NCBI GenBank assembly: GCA_044230205.1
Contig: JBGARN010000123.1
Coordinates: 1-11,324, forward strand
DNA length: 11,324 bases
Direction of reading: 5' to 3'
Origin: JAEUTH01 sp044230205
GTDB lineage: Bacteria; Bacteroidota; Bacteroidia; AKYH767-A; OLB10
Positions 1 to 7,888 of the stretch are shown here, in pieces (position 1 is the first letter of the stretch; the number at the start of each line of letters is the position of its first letter). The translations under genes and the position numbers were made by a program. Below the pieces are notes generated by a model. It worked only from the letters and a program-made list of their open reading frames with translations, was not told the DNA's origin and made no database searches.

Positions 1-135
1 TGGAGTTTCGAACGAATTAAAAATACTGTTACCTTAAAGGGCGGAACAATTCCAAACCGTACAACTTATTACGGTCAGGTGAAATCTAAAATAAATGGCG
101 TTTGGGAATCTCCATTTTGTTTTATCGCCAATTAA
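1..135 (+). CDS. 3' end of an unidentified gene, possibly a secreted beta-sandwich protein
   Basis: Frame 1 is open from the first base and ends at TAA 133-135, giving 44 C-terminal residues that begin WSFERIKN and end FCFIAN. The stretch TTYYGQVKSKINGVW resembles the later strands of fibronectin-III-like modules common in secreted Bacteroidota proteins (a TTY-x-V-x-x-K-x-NG-x-W pattern), but this is only a resemblance over a short piece. No T9SS sorting domain follows, so if the protein is secreted it does not end in the same tag as the genes downstream. It lies 58 bases upstream of the giant gene on the same strand. The reading frame is reasonably sure because it is open to the edge with ordinary codon use; the function is unknown. 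Confidence 0.55.
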   Translation, partial: WSFERIKNTVTLKGGTIPNRTTYYGQVKSKINGVWESPFCFIAN

Positions 136-193
136 AATTTTGATAAACGGTATTTACCAATTCGTTAAATAACTTCAATTAAATCAGAAGATC
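136..193 (+). other. Short AT-rich leader before the giant gene
   Basis: These 58 bases are the only non-coding stretch before the largest gene. They contain no convincing Bacteroidota promoter: TAAAATTTTG at 133-142 resembles the -7 element TAnnTTTG but does not match it at the required spacing. There is no strong stem followed by a T run, so no terminator for the upstream gene is visible. A purine-rich AGAAGA just before the ATG at 194 is at best a weak ribosome binding site, which is usual for this phylum. Whether the giant gene has its own promoter cannot be decided from sequence. Confidence 0.4.
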
Positions 194-3100
194 ATGAAAA
201 CAACAATTACAAACGTTTTATTAACTGTAGTTTTAATTCTGATTAGCCAAATTGCAGATGCAGGAAATTATACATGGACAGGCAACACAAGTACTGCCTG
301 GAATGTTGCAACCAACTGGAGTCCGAATACAGGATATCCTTCTACAAATGATACAGCAAATATTGTTACTCAAACCAATAATCCGTTGCTTGATGCGAAC
401 AGGACAATATTCAGATTCAAAATCACAACCGGAACTCTTGATTTGAATGGTTATACCCTAACAGTTACAGGAACAAGTTTATTTACTGCGGGAACTATAA
501 CCAATGGCACTATACAACCACATGGTACAAAAATCACTTTTACAGCAACCTATTTTAATGCTACTGTTAATGGTTTAAGTGCAAGAATTTTTATTGATGG
601 CGGCACCTTCGATCAGCCGGTAACATTACAAGATACCGGAATAACTACAACTTCAAGCGCAGGTGGTGCAATTTTTAACAGTACTGCCACTTTTATTAAA
701 TCAGGTTCGAATAGCGGTGTGTGGGGATTAGCAGATGATGCAGGCAATATTTATAACGGGCAAGCAACATTTATAAATACTAGTGATAGTGATTTGTATG
801 TTGCAAGGCAGGATACAACGTTTTTCAACAACAATGTTTATGTTGGATCAACCGGCATTGGCGGAGTTAATTTTGGAGGGTTAGCCACAGATGGCGATGT
901 TGCTGTGCTTGCCAGTGGAAAGACTTTGAACATAGACGGCACTTATGGTTTTACAAATGGTAAATTGGTGCTTAAACATTTTATACAGCAAGGTACAACA
1001 TCACAATCACTTACGCTTACGAGCAGTGCAACATTAAACTTTGTCAATTGCACATTTAATGCGGCACTAAGTTTTACTGCTCCCGAAGTGGTGTTAAGAC
1101 AAAATACATTTAATGGAAATGCATCCTTTACTCAAACTGCTTCCAATACAACTAACTCTTATGGTGGAAATGTGTTCAATGGCGCTGCAACCATAACCGG
1201 CCCTTCAACCGGATCAAATTATTTTAAAATGGCTGTTAATGCCGATGATACGTATAACAGTAATGTTACCATAAGCGGCAAAGCAGATTTAGTTACTAAT
1301 TATTCGGCCATTGTAAAAGGTAACCTGACCGTTGGTATAGGTGTAAATTTTACACGTTCAACCTTTAACGGCACGCTTATATTAACCGGAGATAGTAATC
1401 AGACTTTACACGGAAATGGTGTATTACTTGCAATGCGGAAAATAAAAATTGATAAAGCTTCTAACAGTGTAACCATTGATACTGTTTTAACAATTACAGA
1501 CACACTTAAATTTGTGAAAGGAAAAATCAATACTACATCAATACATCTGATTTCATTGCTTGCAGGCAGTGTTGTTACCGGAACAAGTGATAGTGGTTTT
1601 GTAAACGGTCCCGTAAAGAAAACTGGAAATACTGCTTTTGTTTTTCCGGTGGGTAAAAGTAGTGCTTACAGAGCCATTGAAATAAGTGCACCAAGTAATA
1701 CAACAGATGCTTTTACGGGAGAGTATTTTAATACTTCACAAACTTTAGGTGATGCGATGGATGGAACAATTAAGTATTTAAGTCACTGTGATTATTGGTC
1801 GCTTGCAAGAAATTCCGGAACATCCTCTGTTACTATCAATTTGAATTGGGATTCCACTGCATGCCCCTTATTGGATTCTGCAACAGCAAGAATCGGGAAT
1901 TGGAATGGAACTTCATGGAAAGACTTAGGTAACGGTGGAATTGCAGGTAACAGATATAAGGGCAAGATTTCAAACACATCGGGCATTATTACTTACGGTT
2001 ATTTTGGTTTAGGTTTTAATAAATGTTTTGTAACTGCTAATGCAGGAAGCAATCAAACAATATGTTATGGCGACAGTGTTACAATTGGTGGTACACCTGT
2101 TGGTGCAACCGGAACTGGCAGCTATTCCTATTCTTGGACACCTGCAACAGGACTGAATAATACTTCAACTGCTACTCCTAAGGCAAGCCCGGGCACTGTT
2201 ACAAATTATATTGTCATTGTCACCGATTTAAACGGATGTTCTAACAGCGATACCGTTTCCATTTCCTACCATACCGCATTAGCTGTTAATGTAGTTGGTG
2301 ATGGAAATAATAATGATACGGCTACTGCACATGTTACCGGAGGAAATACACCTTATGCATTTCTTTGGTCTAATAGTTCAACGGATTCCATCGCAGGTGG
2401 ATTAAGTTCAGGTTTAGTCTATACTGTAACAGTAACTGATGCCAACGGTTGTACAAGTAAAGGAGTATTTTCTAAAATTTTTACAAAGGTCACATCAGGT
2501 TCGTTAGTTACTGATTCGAACAATACCTATTTTGCAACATGGGGTGATTATGATAATGATGGCGATCTGGATTTATTTTACGGAACCTATTTCGCTTCTG
2601 CTAATAATACTTCGGGTAATAATTTATTGTTCAGGAATAATTGTGATGGTAATTTAACCAAGGTTCAAAAAATACCGGGCAATTTAACAACCGATGGATT
2701 AACTGGTGCTTATGCTTTTTGGATTGATTATGATAATGACGGTGATCTTGATTTATATGCCGGACACAGTGTACTTTATGAGAATAACGGCAATGGAAGC
2801 TTTCAATCAGTGAGCAAAAAAATAACCAACCTGCCTACATACGCTACAAATATACGATGTGCAGGGTGGGCTGATTTTAATAATGATGGCTACCTCGATG
2901 TTTACTTTGGAAAGGATTCTATTTATACCGGAAGCAGCAGCAAAGATTTTACCGCACATGGCGATGCACCTTTTACAAGCGTTTCAGGCAGCAACAGGGC
3001 TGATGCAGTTGCATGGGCTGATTATGATAATGACGGTTACATGGATTTGTATGTTGCCAATAGTAATGCAACCAATTATTTGTATCACAACAATGGCGAT

Positions 3101-6100
3101 GGAACTTTTACAAGCATAACTTCAACTGCAAATCTTGTTTCTTATGAAAACACTTATGGTGTAACATGGGGTGACTATGATAATGACGGCTATCTTGATC
3201 TTTGGAAAGCATCTAACATTGGCCCCAATAGTTTATATCATAACAATGGCAACGGAACTTTTACCATGGTAACAACCGGAGCTATAGCAACAACTTCTGC
3301 AACCACACAAGCCGGTGCTTCGTGGGCAGATTATGATAATGATGGCGACCTGGATTTATTTGTTCCAACTTTTACGCAAAATTTATTGTTCAGCAATAAT
3401 GGTGATGGAACATTTACAAAAGTTACAACAGAAATTCCTGCTGCCGATGTAACGGTTGAATCTTACGGTGGCGCATGGGCTGACTATGATAATGATGGTG
3501 ATTTAGACCTTGCAGTGCCAACAGCATTTGGAAATCCAGATGATATGTTTTACACCAGCAACGTTTGCAATACCGGGGCAAGCAATCGCAATTGGGTTAA
3601 GTTTCATTTAAGCGGAATCACCAGTAATAAAGATGCAATAGGGGCACGGGTTTATGTAAAAGCAACTATTGGCGGAACTGCCAAATGGCAAATGCGCGAA
3701 GTAAATGCCAACTCAACCCGTGGAGGTGAAGGAGGAGGAGTTTCAGGTCATGTTGTACATTTTGGATTAGGCAATGCAACAACCATTGACAGCGTAAAAA
3801 TAGTTTGGCCTGCATCTGCAACAACACGATATTATACAAGCGTTACGATAAACAAGTTTTACGAAGCAGTTGAGAATACAAGCAGCTTAAATGAAGCAGA
3901 AGCGTGTACTCCTGATTTGCCTGTTGCTAACCCGGGTTATGTAAGCGGGAGAATTTACAACGATGTGAATTCAAACTGTGTTTATGATGCAGGCACTGAT
4001 TACCCGATGGCAAATAAACCCGTGCAGGCAGAACCGGGAGCGTATTTTACTTTTACAAACGATACAGGATATTATACATTGGATTTGCCCGAAGGGGAAT
4101 TTAATATCAGTACGAATTTTAATGAAGATTTGTGGGATTTGAGTAGTTGTCAAAGTGATAGCTTAATTCCAGTAACTGTTGATGCTGCCGATACTGTTTA
4201 CAGTATTGATTTTTCGGAACAGGCAAGGATTATTCCGTGTGACAGTACCTACGATTTAGCAATTACATCATTTGGTATTTCACAGGGACCGTGCCCAGAC
4301 GGCCAAATATTAACCTCTCCTTGTCCTTTTTATGACTATGAATATTGCTTTACCGTTACAAATAATAGCCCTTTAGCATCTAATACCAATACTGTATTAA
4401 ATGTGGTATTTCCAGCAGGTTATATAATTACTGGAGTATCTGCGAATCCTTACGCATGGGTACCAACTGGCACCAATATGATTTCCCTGACTTATCCACC
4501 AGCATTAAATTCTGGTGGCATTATCAGTTTCTGCTTAACCGTTTATGTAACAAGCAATCCGCCATACACAACCACTTTTGATTTTCAGAATCCGGGAAGC
4601 ACCGGACTAAATTTAATTGATGATGGGAATTTTGAATCGGGAACAAATGCCAGTTTTACGTCAGATGCTCCTTATGCATTAAATTGTACCTCCGGTCAAA
4701 ATCATTTTTGTATTGGAAACAATCCGTCAGCAATGAATGGCGGATGGCTGAACGGGCTTGTTGCTGTTAGCGGCACTAATTTTTTGTATGCAGACGGCAC
4801 ATCGAATCCTAATACCGATGTGTGGAGTCAGAGTGTCACAGTAACTGCAAACACACAATATGAGTTTGCAGGTTTTTTTGTAAACCTTGCGAGACCCAAT
4901 ATTCCAAATTTGAATCAACCTAACATGCAGGTTAGAATTAATAACACGCCTGTTTTTAATACAGGGGCAATTGTCCCAGGCACCGGGTGGATAATGGGAG
5001 CTTTTGATTGGTGTTCTGATACGGTTAGCGGCTCGGTTCCAATTGACATCAGGTCAACTAACCTGTTTGCAGGTGGTAATGATTTTGGAATTGACAGTCT
5101 TGTGTTTCTTGAAGATATTGGCGCTCCTGCTTCATTGACTGAAACAGATTCTTGTTCCTGCGATCCGAATGATAAATTGGTAACACCGATGGGTTGTGGT
5201 GAAAACGGGAATGTGAAAAAGGACCAGGAATTAATTTATACCATCCGGTTTTTGAATACAGGAACAGGAAACGCACATAATATAACTTTGAGGGATGCTT
5301 TGGATAGCGATGTTGATTTGAGCACTTTAAAAATCCTGTCATCTTCCCATGACATTACAAATATTCAAATCATACCTGATACTGTTCTGATTCTCACATT
5401 TGGCAATATTGAATTAGAACCCGATAGCTCAGGATTCTTAACATACAGCATTCATCCAAAGCCAGGATTGGCAGACGGCACAAGTGTAACGAATCAAGCG
5501 GGCATCTATTTTGACAACAATGAAGTGGTCATTACCAATATAACCCGCAATACACTTTATGATGTTCCTGAACCGAATGCATCATTTACTTATAACCATG
5601 ATTGCAGTATCGCAGGCCTTGTTTACGATTTTACCTATACAGGAAGCACACCTGATGATGCAACTTATTACTGGACATTTACGGATGGCACACCCTCAAC
5701 AAGCACAAATCAGAATCCAAATAACATAACATTCAGTTCGGAAGGTTATAAATATGTTACGTTAACAGTTAACCGGAATGGCTGCACCGATGCTGTTTAC
5801 GATACAATTTTAGTTGTGGATTATCACGTTGGAGTTGATTCTCTAAGAATTTGCTATGAAGGGGAGAATTTACTAATACCGGCTGATTCATTAGCATGGT
5901 ACCTTGAACATGAGGCATGTGTTGGTGAGTGTGAAGTTGAAGAAAGTAGCCCAAGAATGGCCATGAATGTTGAATTGAATGAACAATCGCTGGTATTGCA
6001 AGTATATCCAAATCCTGCAAATACACTGTGCCATGTAAACATAACAGGTCAGTACAAAGACGAGGAATTGAAACTTGAACTTTTGGATTTTACAGGAACA

Positions 6101-6256
6101 ACTATTAAAACCATATTCAATAAACCACCGGAGAATAATTCAGGGCCGCTTTTGCAAAAGGTTGTTGATATAAGCGGCTTTGCTGACGGGCTGTATTTGT
6201 TGAAAGTGCATTATTGTACTGAGACAAGAATTGGTAAGTTAATTATTAAACATTAA
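194..6256 (+). CDS. Giant secreted multidomain T9SS protein with FG-GAP propeller and ASPIC/UnbV domain
   Basis: The protein has 2020 residues. Residues 1-23 are a Sec signal peptide (basic start, LLTVVLILISQ core, cleavage near ADA-G). Visible domains in order: Thr/Asn/Gly-rich beta-solenoid-like region (about 24-470); the common GPVKKTGNTAFVFPVGK domain (about 472-608); PKD/Ig-like (613-693); SprB-like (697-760); seven W-x-DYDNDG-x-x-D calcium-loop repeats (783-1110); ASPIC/UnbV-like (1133-1209); SdrD-B-like GRIYNDVNSN (1248-1305); DUF11-like (1376-1456); jelly-roll-like segment starting NLIDDGNFESG (1473-1642); DUF7619-like starting CSCDPNDK (1653-1790); PKD (1795-1875); Cys-rich module (1887-1913); type A T9SS CTD (about 1935-2019) with YPNPA, GLYLLKV and KLIIKH. 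The ATG at 194 is chosen because it gives a clean signal peptide. Family knowledge supports export by Sec and T9SS and display at the cell surface or release; a role in adhesion or ligand binding is inference, and no enzymatic domain was recognised. The next gene starts 12 bases downstream. Confidence 0.93.
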   Translation: MKTTITNVLLTVVLILISQIADAGNYTWTGNTSTAWNVATNWSPNTGYPSTNDTANIVTQTNNPLLDANRTIFRFKITTGTLDLNGYTLTVTGTSLFTAGTITNGTIQPHGTKITFTATYFNATVNGLSARIFIDGGTFDQPVTLQDTGITTTSSAGGAIFNSTATFIKSGSNSGVWGLADDAGNIYNGQATFINTSDSDLYVARQDTTFFNNNVYVGSTGIGGVNFGGLATDGDVAVLASGKTLNIDGTYGFTNGKLVLKHFIQQGTTSQSLTLTSSATLNFVNCTFNAALSFTAPEVVLRQNTFNGNASFTQTASNTTNSYGGNVFNGAATITGPSTGSNYFKMAVNADDTYNSNVTISGKADLVTNYSAIVKGNLTVGIGVNFTRSTFNGTLILTGDSNQTLHGNGVLLAMRKIKIDKASNSVTIDTVLTITDTLKFVKGKINTTSIHLISLLAGSVVTGTSDSGFVNGPVKKTGNTAFVFPVGKSSAYRAIEISAPSNTTDAFTGEYFNTSQTLGDAMDGTIKYLSHCDYWSLARNSGTSSVTINLNWDSTACPLLDSATARIGNWNGTSWKDLGNGGIAGNRYKGKISNTSGIITYGYFGLGFNKCFVTANAGSNQTICYGDSVTIGGTPVGATGTGSYSYSWTPATGLNNTSTATPKASPGTVTNYIVIVTDLNGCSNSDTVSISYHTALAVNVVGDGNNNDTATAHVTGGNTPYAFLWSNSSTDSIAGGLSSGLVYTVTVTDANGCTSKGVFSKIFTKVTSGSLVTDSNNTYFATWGDYDNDGDLDLFYGTYFASANNTSGNNLLFRNNCDGNLTKVQKIPGNLTTDGLTGAYAFWIDYDNDGDLDLYAGHSVLYENNGNGSFQSVSKKITNLPTYATNIRCAGWADFNNDGYLDVYFGKDSIYTGSSSKDFTAHGDAPFTSVSGSNRADAVAWADYDNDGYMDLYVANSNATNYLYHNNGDGTFTSITSTANLVSYENTYGVTWGDYDNDGYLDLWKASNIGPNSLYHNNGNGTFTMVTTGAIATTSATTQAGASWADYDNDGDLDLFVPTFTQNLLFSNNGDGTFTKVTTEIPAADVTVESYGGAWADYDNDGDLDLAVPTAFGNPDDMFYTSNVCNTGASNRNWVKFHLSGITSNKDAIGARVYVKATIGGTAKWQMREVNANSTRGGEGGGVSGHVVHFGLGNATTIDSVKIVWPASATTRYYTSVTINKFYEAVENTSSLNEAEACTPDLPVANPGYVSGRIYNDVNSNCVYDAGTDYPMANKPVQAEPGAYFTFTNDTGYYTLDLPEGEFNISTNFNEDLWDLSSCQSDSLIPVTVDAADTVYSIDFSEQARIIPCDSTYDLAITSFGISQGPCPDGQILTSPCPFYDYEYCFTVTNNSPLASNTNTVLNVVFPAGYIITGVSANPYAWVPTGTNMISLTYPPALNSGGIISFCLTVYVTSNPPYTTTFDFQNPGSTGLNLIDDGNFESGTNASFTSDAPYALNCTSGQNHFCIGNNPSAMNGGWLNGLVAVSGTNFLYADGTSNPNTDVWSQSVTVTANTQYEFAGFFVNLARPNIPNLNQPNMQVRINNTPVFNTGAIVPGTGWIMGAFDWCSDTVSGSVPIDIRSTNLFAGGNDFGIDSLVFLEDIGAPASLTETDSCSCDPNDKLVTPMGCGENGNVKKDQELIYTIRFLNTGTGNAHNITLRDALDSDVDLSTLKILSSSHDITNIQIIPDTVLILTFGNIELEPDSSGFLTYSIHPKPGLADGTSVTNQAGIYFDNNEVVITNITRNTLYDVPEPNASFTYNHDCSIAGLVYDFTYTGSTPDDATYYWTFTDGTPSTSTNQNPNNITFSSEGYKYVTLTVNRNGCTDAVYDTILVVDYHVGVDSLRICYEGENLLIPADSLAWYLEHEACVGECEVEESSPRMAMNVELNEQSLVLQVYPNPANTLCHVNITGQYKDEELKLELLDFTGTTIKTIFNKPPENNSGPLLQKVVDISGFADGLYLLKVHYCTETRIGKLIIKH
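2540..3520 (+). repeat. Seven FG-GAP/VCBS propeller repeats inside the giant gene
   Basis: Seven copies of the motif W-(G/A/I)-D-Y-D-N-D-G-(D/Y)-(L/M)-D begin with Trp at residues 783, 843, 892, 941, 992, 1044 and 1095, a period of 49-52 residues after a first step of 60. The DxDxDG loop is the calcium-binding signature of FG-GAP/VCBS blades. Repeat 3 is slightly changed (DFNNDGYLD), with Asn replacing the second Asp. Seven repeats fit a closed seven-blade propeller of the integrin-alpha type, followed by ASPIC/UnbV, an association well known in bacterial secreted proteins. The underlying DNA repeats are imperfect, so this is protein-level repetition. Confidence 0.9.
5549..6256 (+). repeat. 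Duplicated segment A: NTLYD-PKD-Cys module-CTD (copy in the giant gene)
   Basis: The final ~235 codons of the giant gene match gene 7889-8614 along its length. Shared landmarks in order are NTLYD, ATYYWTF, GTPS-x-STDQNP/STNQNP, GYK-x-x-TLTVNRNGC, the ICY/ICH module, ELLDFTG and GLYL. The DNA is clearly diverged, with synonymous and amino acid differences throughout, so the duplication is not recent. Confidence 0.85.
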
Positions 6257-6268
6257 AAACTTACCGAC

Positions 6269-7828
6269 ATGACTCCAGAAATCTTACAAACCAAATCGGT
6301 TTCGCATCGGCTTATTCTTATTTTAGTTTTGCTGTTTGCTTCATTAATGCCAACAAGCAAAGTAATTGCACAAACTGCAATACCTTATGGGCTAAGCCTC
6401 GATTCTATCAGAGTATCTGATTATGCCAGTACCTTACATGCATATCAATCGTTTTTTATATTTAAGCCAACTACTTATGATTCTCTGACAAGTCCAATTT
6501 TAATTGCAATTCACGGTAGCTGGGTTGATGGTTCTTATGCAATTGGTGATCTTGATTCTATTGCTTATCGGAGGAAGGCATTAATAATTGCACCAAATTT
6601 GGGTGGATATAGTTTTTCTGCAATTACAGGTTTACAGGAACCAATAACAAAAGTTTTTGACACAATTAATTTGTGCCTAACATTCGGTCCTGCAACAGTT
6701 ACATTAAAAAAAATATATGATTTTATTTCACTCCAGGAAAACAGAACCAATATTCCAGCATATATGATTGGGTTTTCAGCGGGTGGGCAATTTGTAACGC
6801 GTTACATGTTAATGAGGCAAGCGTATCCAGATTCTATACCCATTAAGATGGCAGTGTCTTCAAATGCATACTACTATGCATTTCCAGTTGATACATTAAT
6901 GGGTGTTGCAATGCCTTGGTTATGTGGATTAATTATGCCGGATAGCACATATTCATTTTATTGTATCAATTCAATAAATATGTATGATTTTAATTGTAAT
7001 GAGGATATTGTTCAATACTACAATGAAAATTACGGAGTATTGATTGGGACAGGCGATGTTCAACAACTTAATGACAATGCTTGTGCTATGGTACAAGGCA
7101 ATAACAGGTATGAACGTGCCTTTAATTTTTATAACTTCTGTGATTCAAATGCAGTGACAAGGGGTACAACTCTTCAGTGGCAATATGAAGAAGTCCCCGG
7201 AGTTGGGCACGACCAACATGCTATGTATAATAATAAAGTAAATCCTAATGACACTTCATCCATTGCTGAAACGCTGTTGTTTGATACACCATATCACACA
7301 GTTCCTTCCATATCAACTGTTGCTTCTTTTTATGCAGATACAACACTGATAAATGTAAATGATACGGTTCATTTTATTAATACAAGTTATTTAGCAACAA
7401 GTTATTTGTGGGATTTTGGAGATAGTATTACCAGCAACGCAACAAATCCATGGCACGTGTACACCACAGCAGGAACCAAAACAGTTCAGCTTACAGCAAT
7501 GAATAATACAGGCTGCAATAACTGGACAGAAAAACGGCACTATATAAAGGTCCAAGCTCCAACGGGCTTCAATGTAATTAATGCAAGCGGCTTGCAGGTA
7601 AACGTTTATCCTAATCCTGCAACAGATTTTCTTTCAATTGATTTTCTCAATAAAACAGGCAAGAAACTCACGTTTACTTTATTCAATTTATTAGGAGAAG
7701 AAGAAAAACAGATTTCATTTACTGAAACAACAAAATTTGATGTAAGAAATGTTGCTCCGGGAATTTACTTTTATAAAGTGATGGATGGACAAACGATTGT
7801 TGGCGTAGGTAAGGTGATTAAACTTTAG
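6269..7828 (+). CDS. Secreted alpha/beta-hydrolase (esterase type) with PKD and T9SS sorting domain
   Basis: The protein has 519 residues. A signal peptide with core LILILVLLFASL and a likely cut near VIA-Q precedes an alpha/beta-hydrolase domain (about 40-345). Residues fitting a catalytic triad are Ser170 in the nucleophile elbow GFSAGG, Asp263 in GTGD and His314 in PGVGH, in the canonical Ser-Asp-His order; His82-Gly83 (IAIHGSW) fits the oxyanion-hole strand. The layout resembles secreted PHB-depolymerase/feruloyl-esterase-like (LpqC-type) enzymes, so ester hydrolysis outside the cell is likely; the substrate is unknown. A PKD domain (about 350-430, with YLWDFGD) and a type A CTD (about 442-519, with VYPNPA and GIYFYKV) follow. 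The gene starts 12 bases after the giant, suggesting co-transcription. The ATG at 6269 is the only start that retains the signal peptide. Its esterase, PKD and CTD parts are paralogous to the gene starting at 8626. Confidence 0.92.
   Translation: MTPEILQTKSVSHRLILILVLLFASLMPTSKVIAQTAIPYGLSLDSIRVSDYASTLHAYQSFFIFKPTTYDSLTSPILIAIHGSWVDGSYAIGDLDSIAYRRKALIIAPNLGGYSFSAITGLQEPITKVFDTINLCLTFGPATVTLKKIYDFISLQENRTNIPAYMIGFSAGGQFVTRYMLMRQAYPDSIPIKMAVSSNAYYYAFPVDTLMGVAMPWLCGLIMPDSTYSFYCINSINMYDFNCNEDIVQYYNENYGVLIGTGDVQQLNDNACAMVQGNNRYERAFNFYNFCDSNAVTRGTTLQWQYEEVPGVGHDQHAMYNNKVNPNDTSSIAETLLFDTPYHTVPSISTVASFYADTTLINVNDTVHFINTSYLATSYLWDFGDSITSNATNPWHVYTTAGTKTVQLTAMNNTGCNNWTEKRHYIKVQAPTGFNVINASGLQVNVYPNPATDFLSIDFLNKTGKKLTFTLFNLLGEEEKQISFTETTKFDVRNVAPGIYFYKVMDGQTIVGVGKVIKL
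7629..7734 (+). repeat. 106-base perfect direct repeat, copy 1 (sorting domain of first esterase)
   Basis: This stretch encodes the sorting-domain core from about residue 454 (SIDFLNKTGKKL) to about 489 (FTETTK). It is identical base for base to 11195-11300, including all third codon positions. Flanking codons differ at once: ttt versus att before, aaa ttt versus aag ctt after. Confidence 0.93.
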
Positions 7829-7888
7829 GTTGTTAGCTTTTTCACATAGGTGTATTAGAATTAATATAAATGAATTGAAAACATTGAA
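7829..7888 (+). other. 60-base gap at the duplication junction
   Basis: This AT-rich gap separates the first esterase gene from the short copy of the giant's tail. Read in the frame of the next gene it has a TGA stop at 7871-7873, and I could not recognise any remnant of the giant protein in it. There is no clear TAnnTTTG promoter element and no stem-loop plus T run. It is five times longer than the gaps inside the two gene pairs (12 and 11 bases) and marks where the missing first ~1785 residues of the copied giant would have been. Confidence 0.5.

Noticed and set aside
133..142. TAAAATTTTG as a Bacteroidota -7 promoter element
   Set aside because: The two bases before the spacer are AA, not TA, at the spacing required by TAnnTTTG, and no paired -33 TTG-type element was seen at the right distance.
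149..158. Small palindrome GGTA-TT-TACC ahead of the giant gene as an operator or terminator
   Set aside because: A four-base stem with a two-base loop and no T run is expected by chance in AT-rich DNA.
252..446. Short plus-strand frame near the start of the giant gene, and a similar one at 2859-3119
   Set aside because: Both overlap strong coding sequence of the giant in another frame; the Met/Ile-rich products are typical of frame shadows over DYDNDG or Thr/Asn-rich regions.
2540..3520. Tandem GATTATGATAATGA-like DNA repeats as a phase-variable or CRISPR-like array
   Set aside because: The repeats are imperfect, about 150 bases apart, in frame, and fully explained by the protein-level FG-GAP blades; the spacers are coding and homologous to one another.
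5769..6026. Minus-strand open frames within the giant gene (also near 1792-1986, 3971-4153, 4727-4918, 5058-5342)
   Set aside because: They lie wholly inside a well supported plus-strand gene, show no domain or signal peptide, and have compositions expected of antisense shadows.
7829..7888. Possible promoter or terminator in the gap between the first esterase and the truncated copy
   Set aside because: No TAnnTTTG element, stem-loop with T run or recognisable operator was seen; the gap is simply AT-rich.
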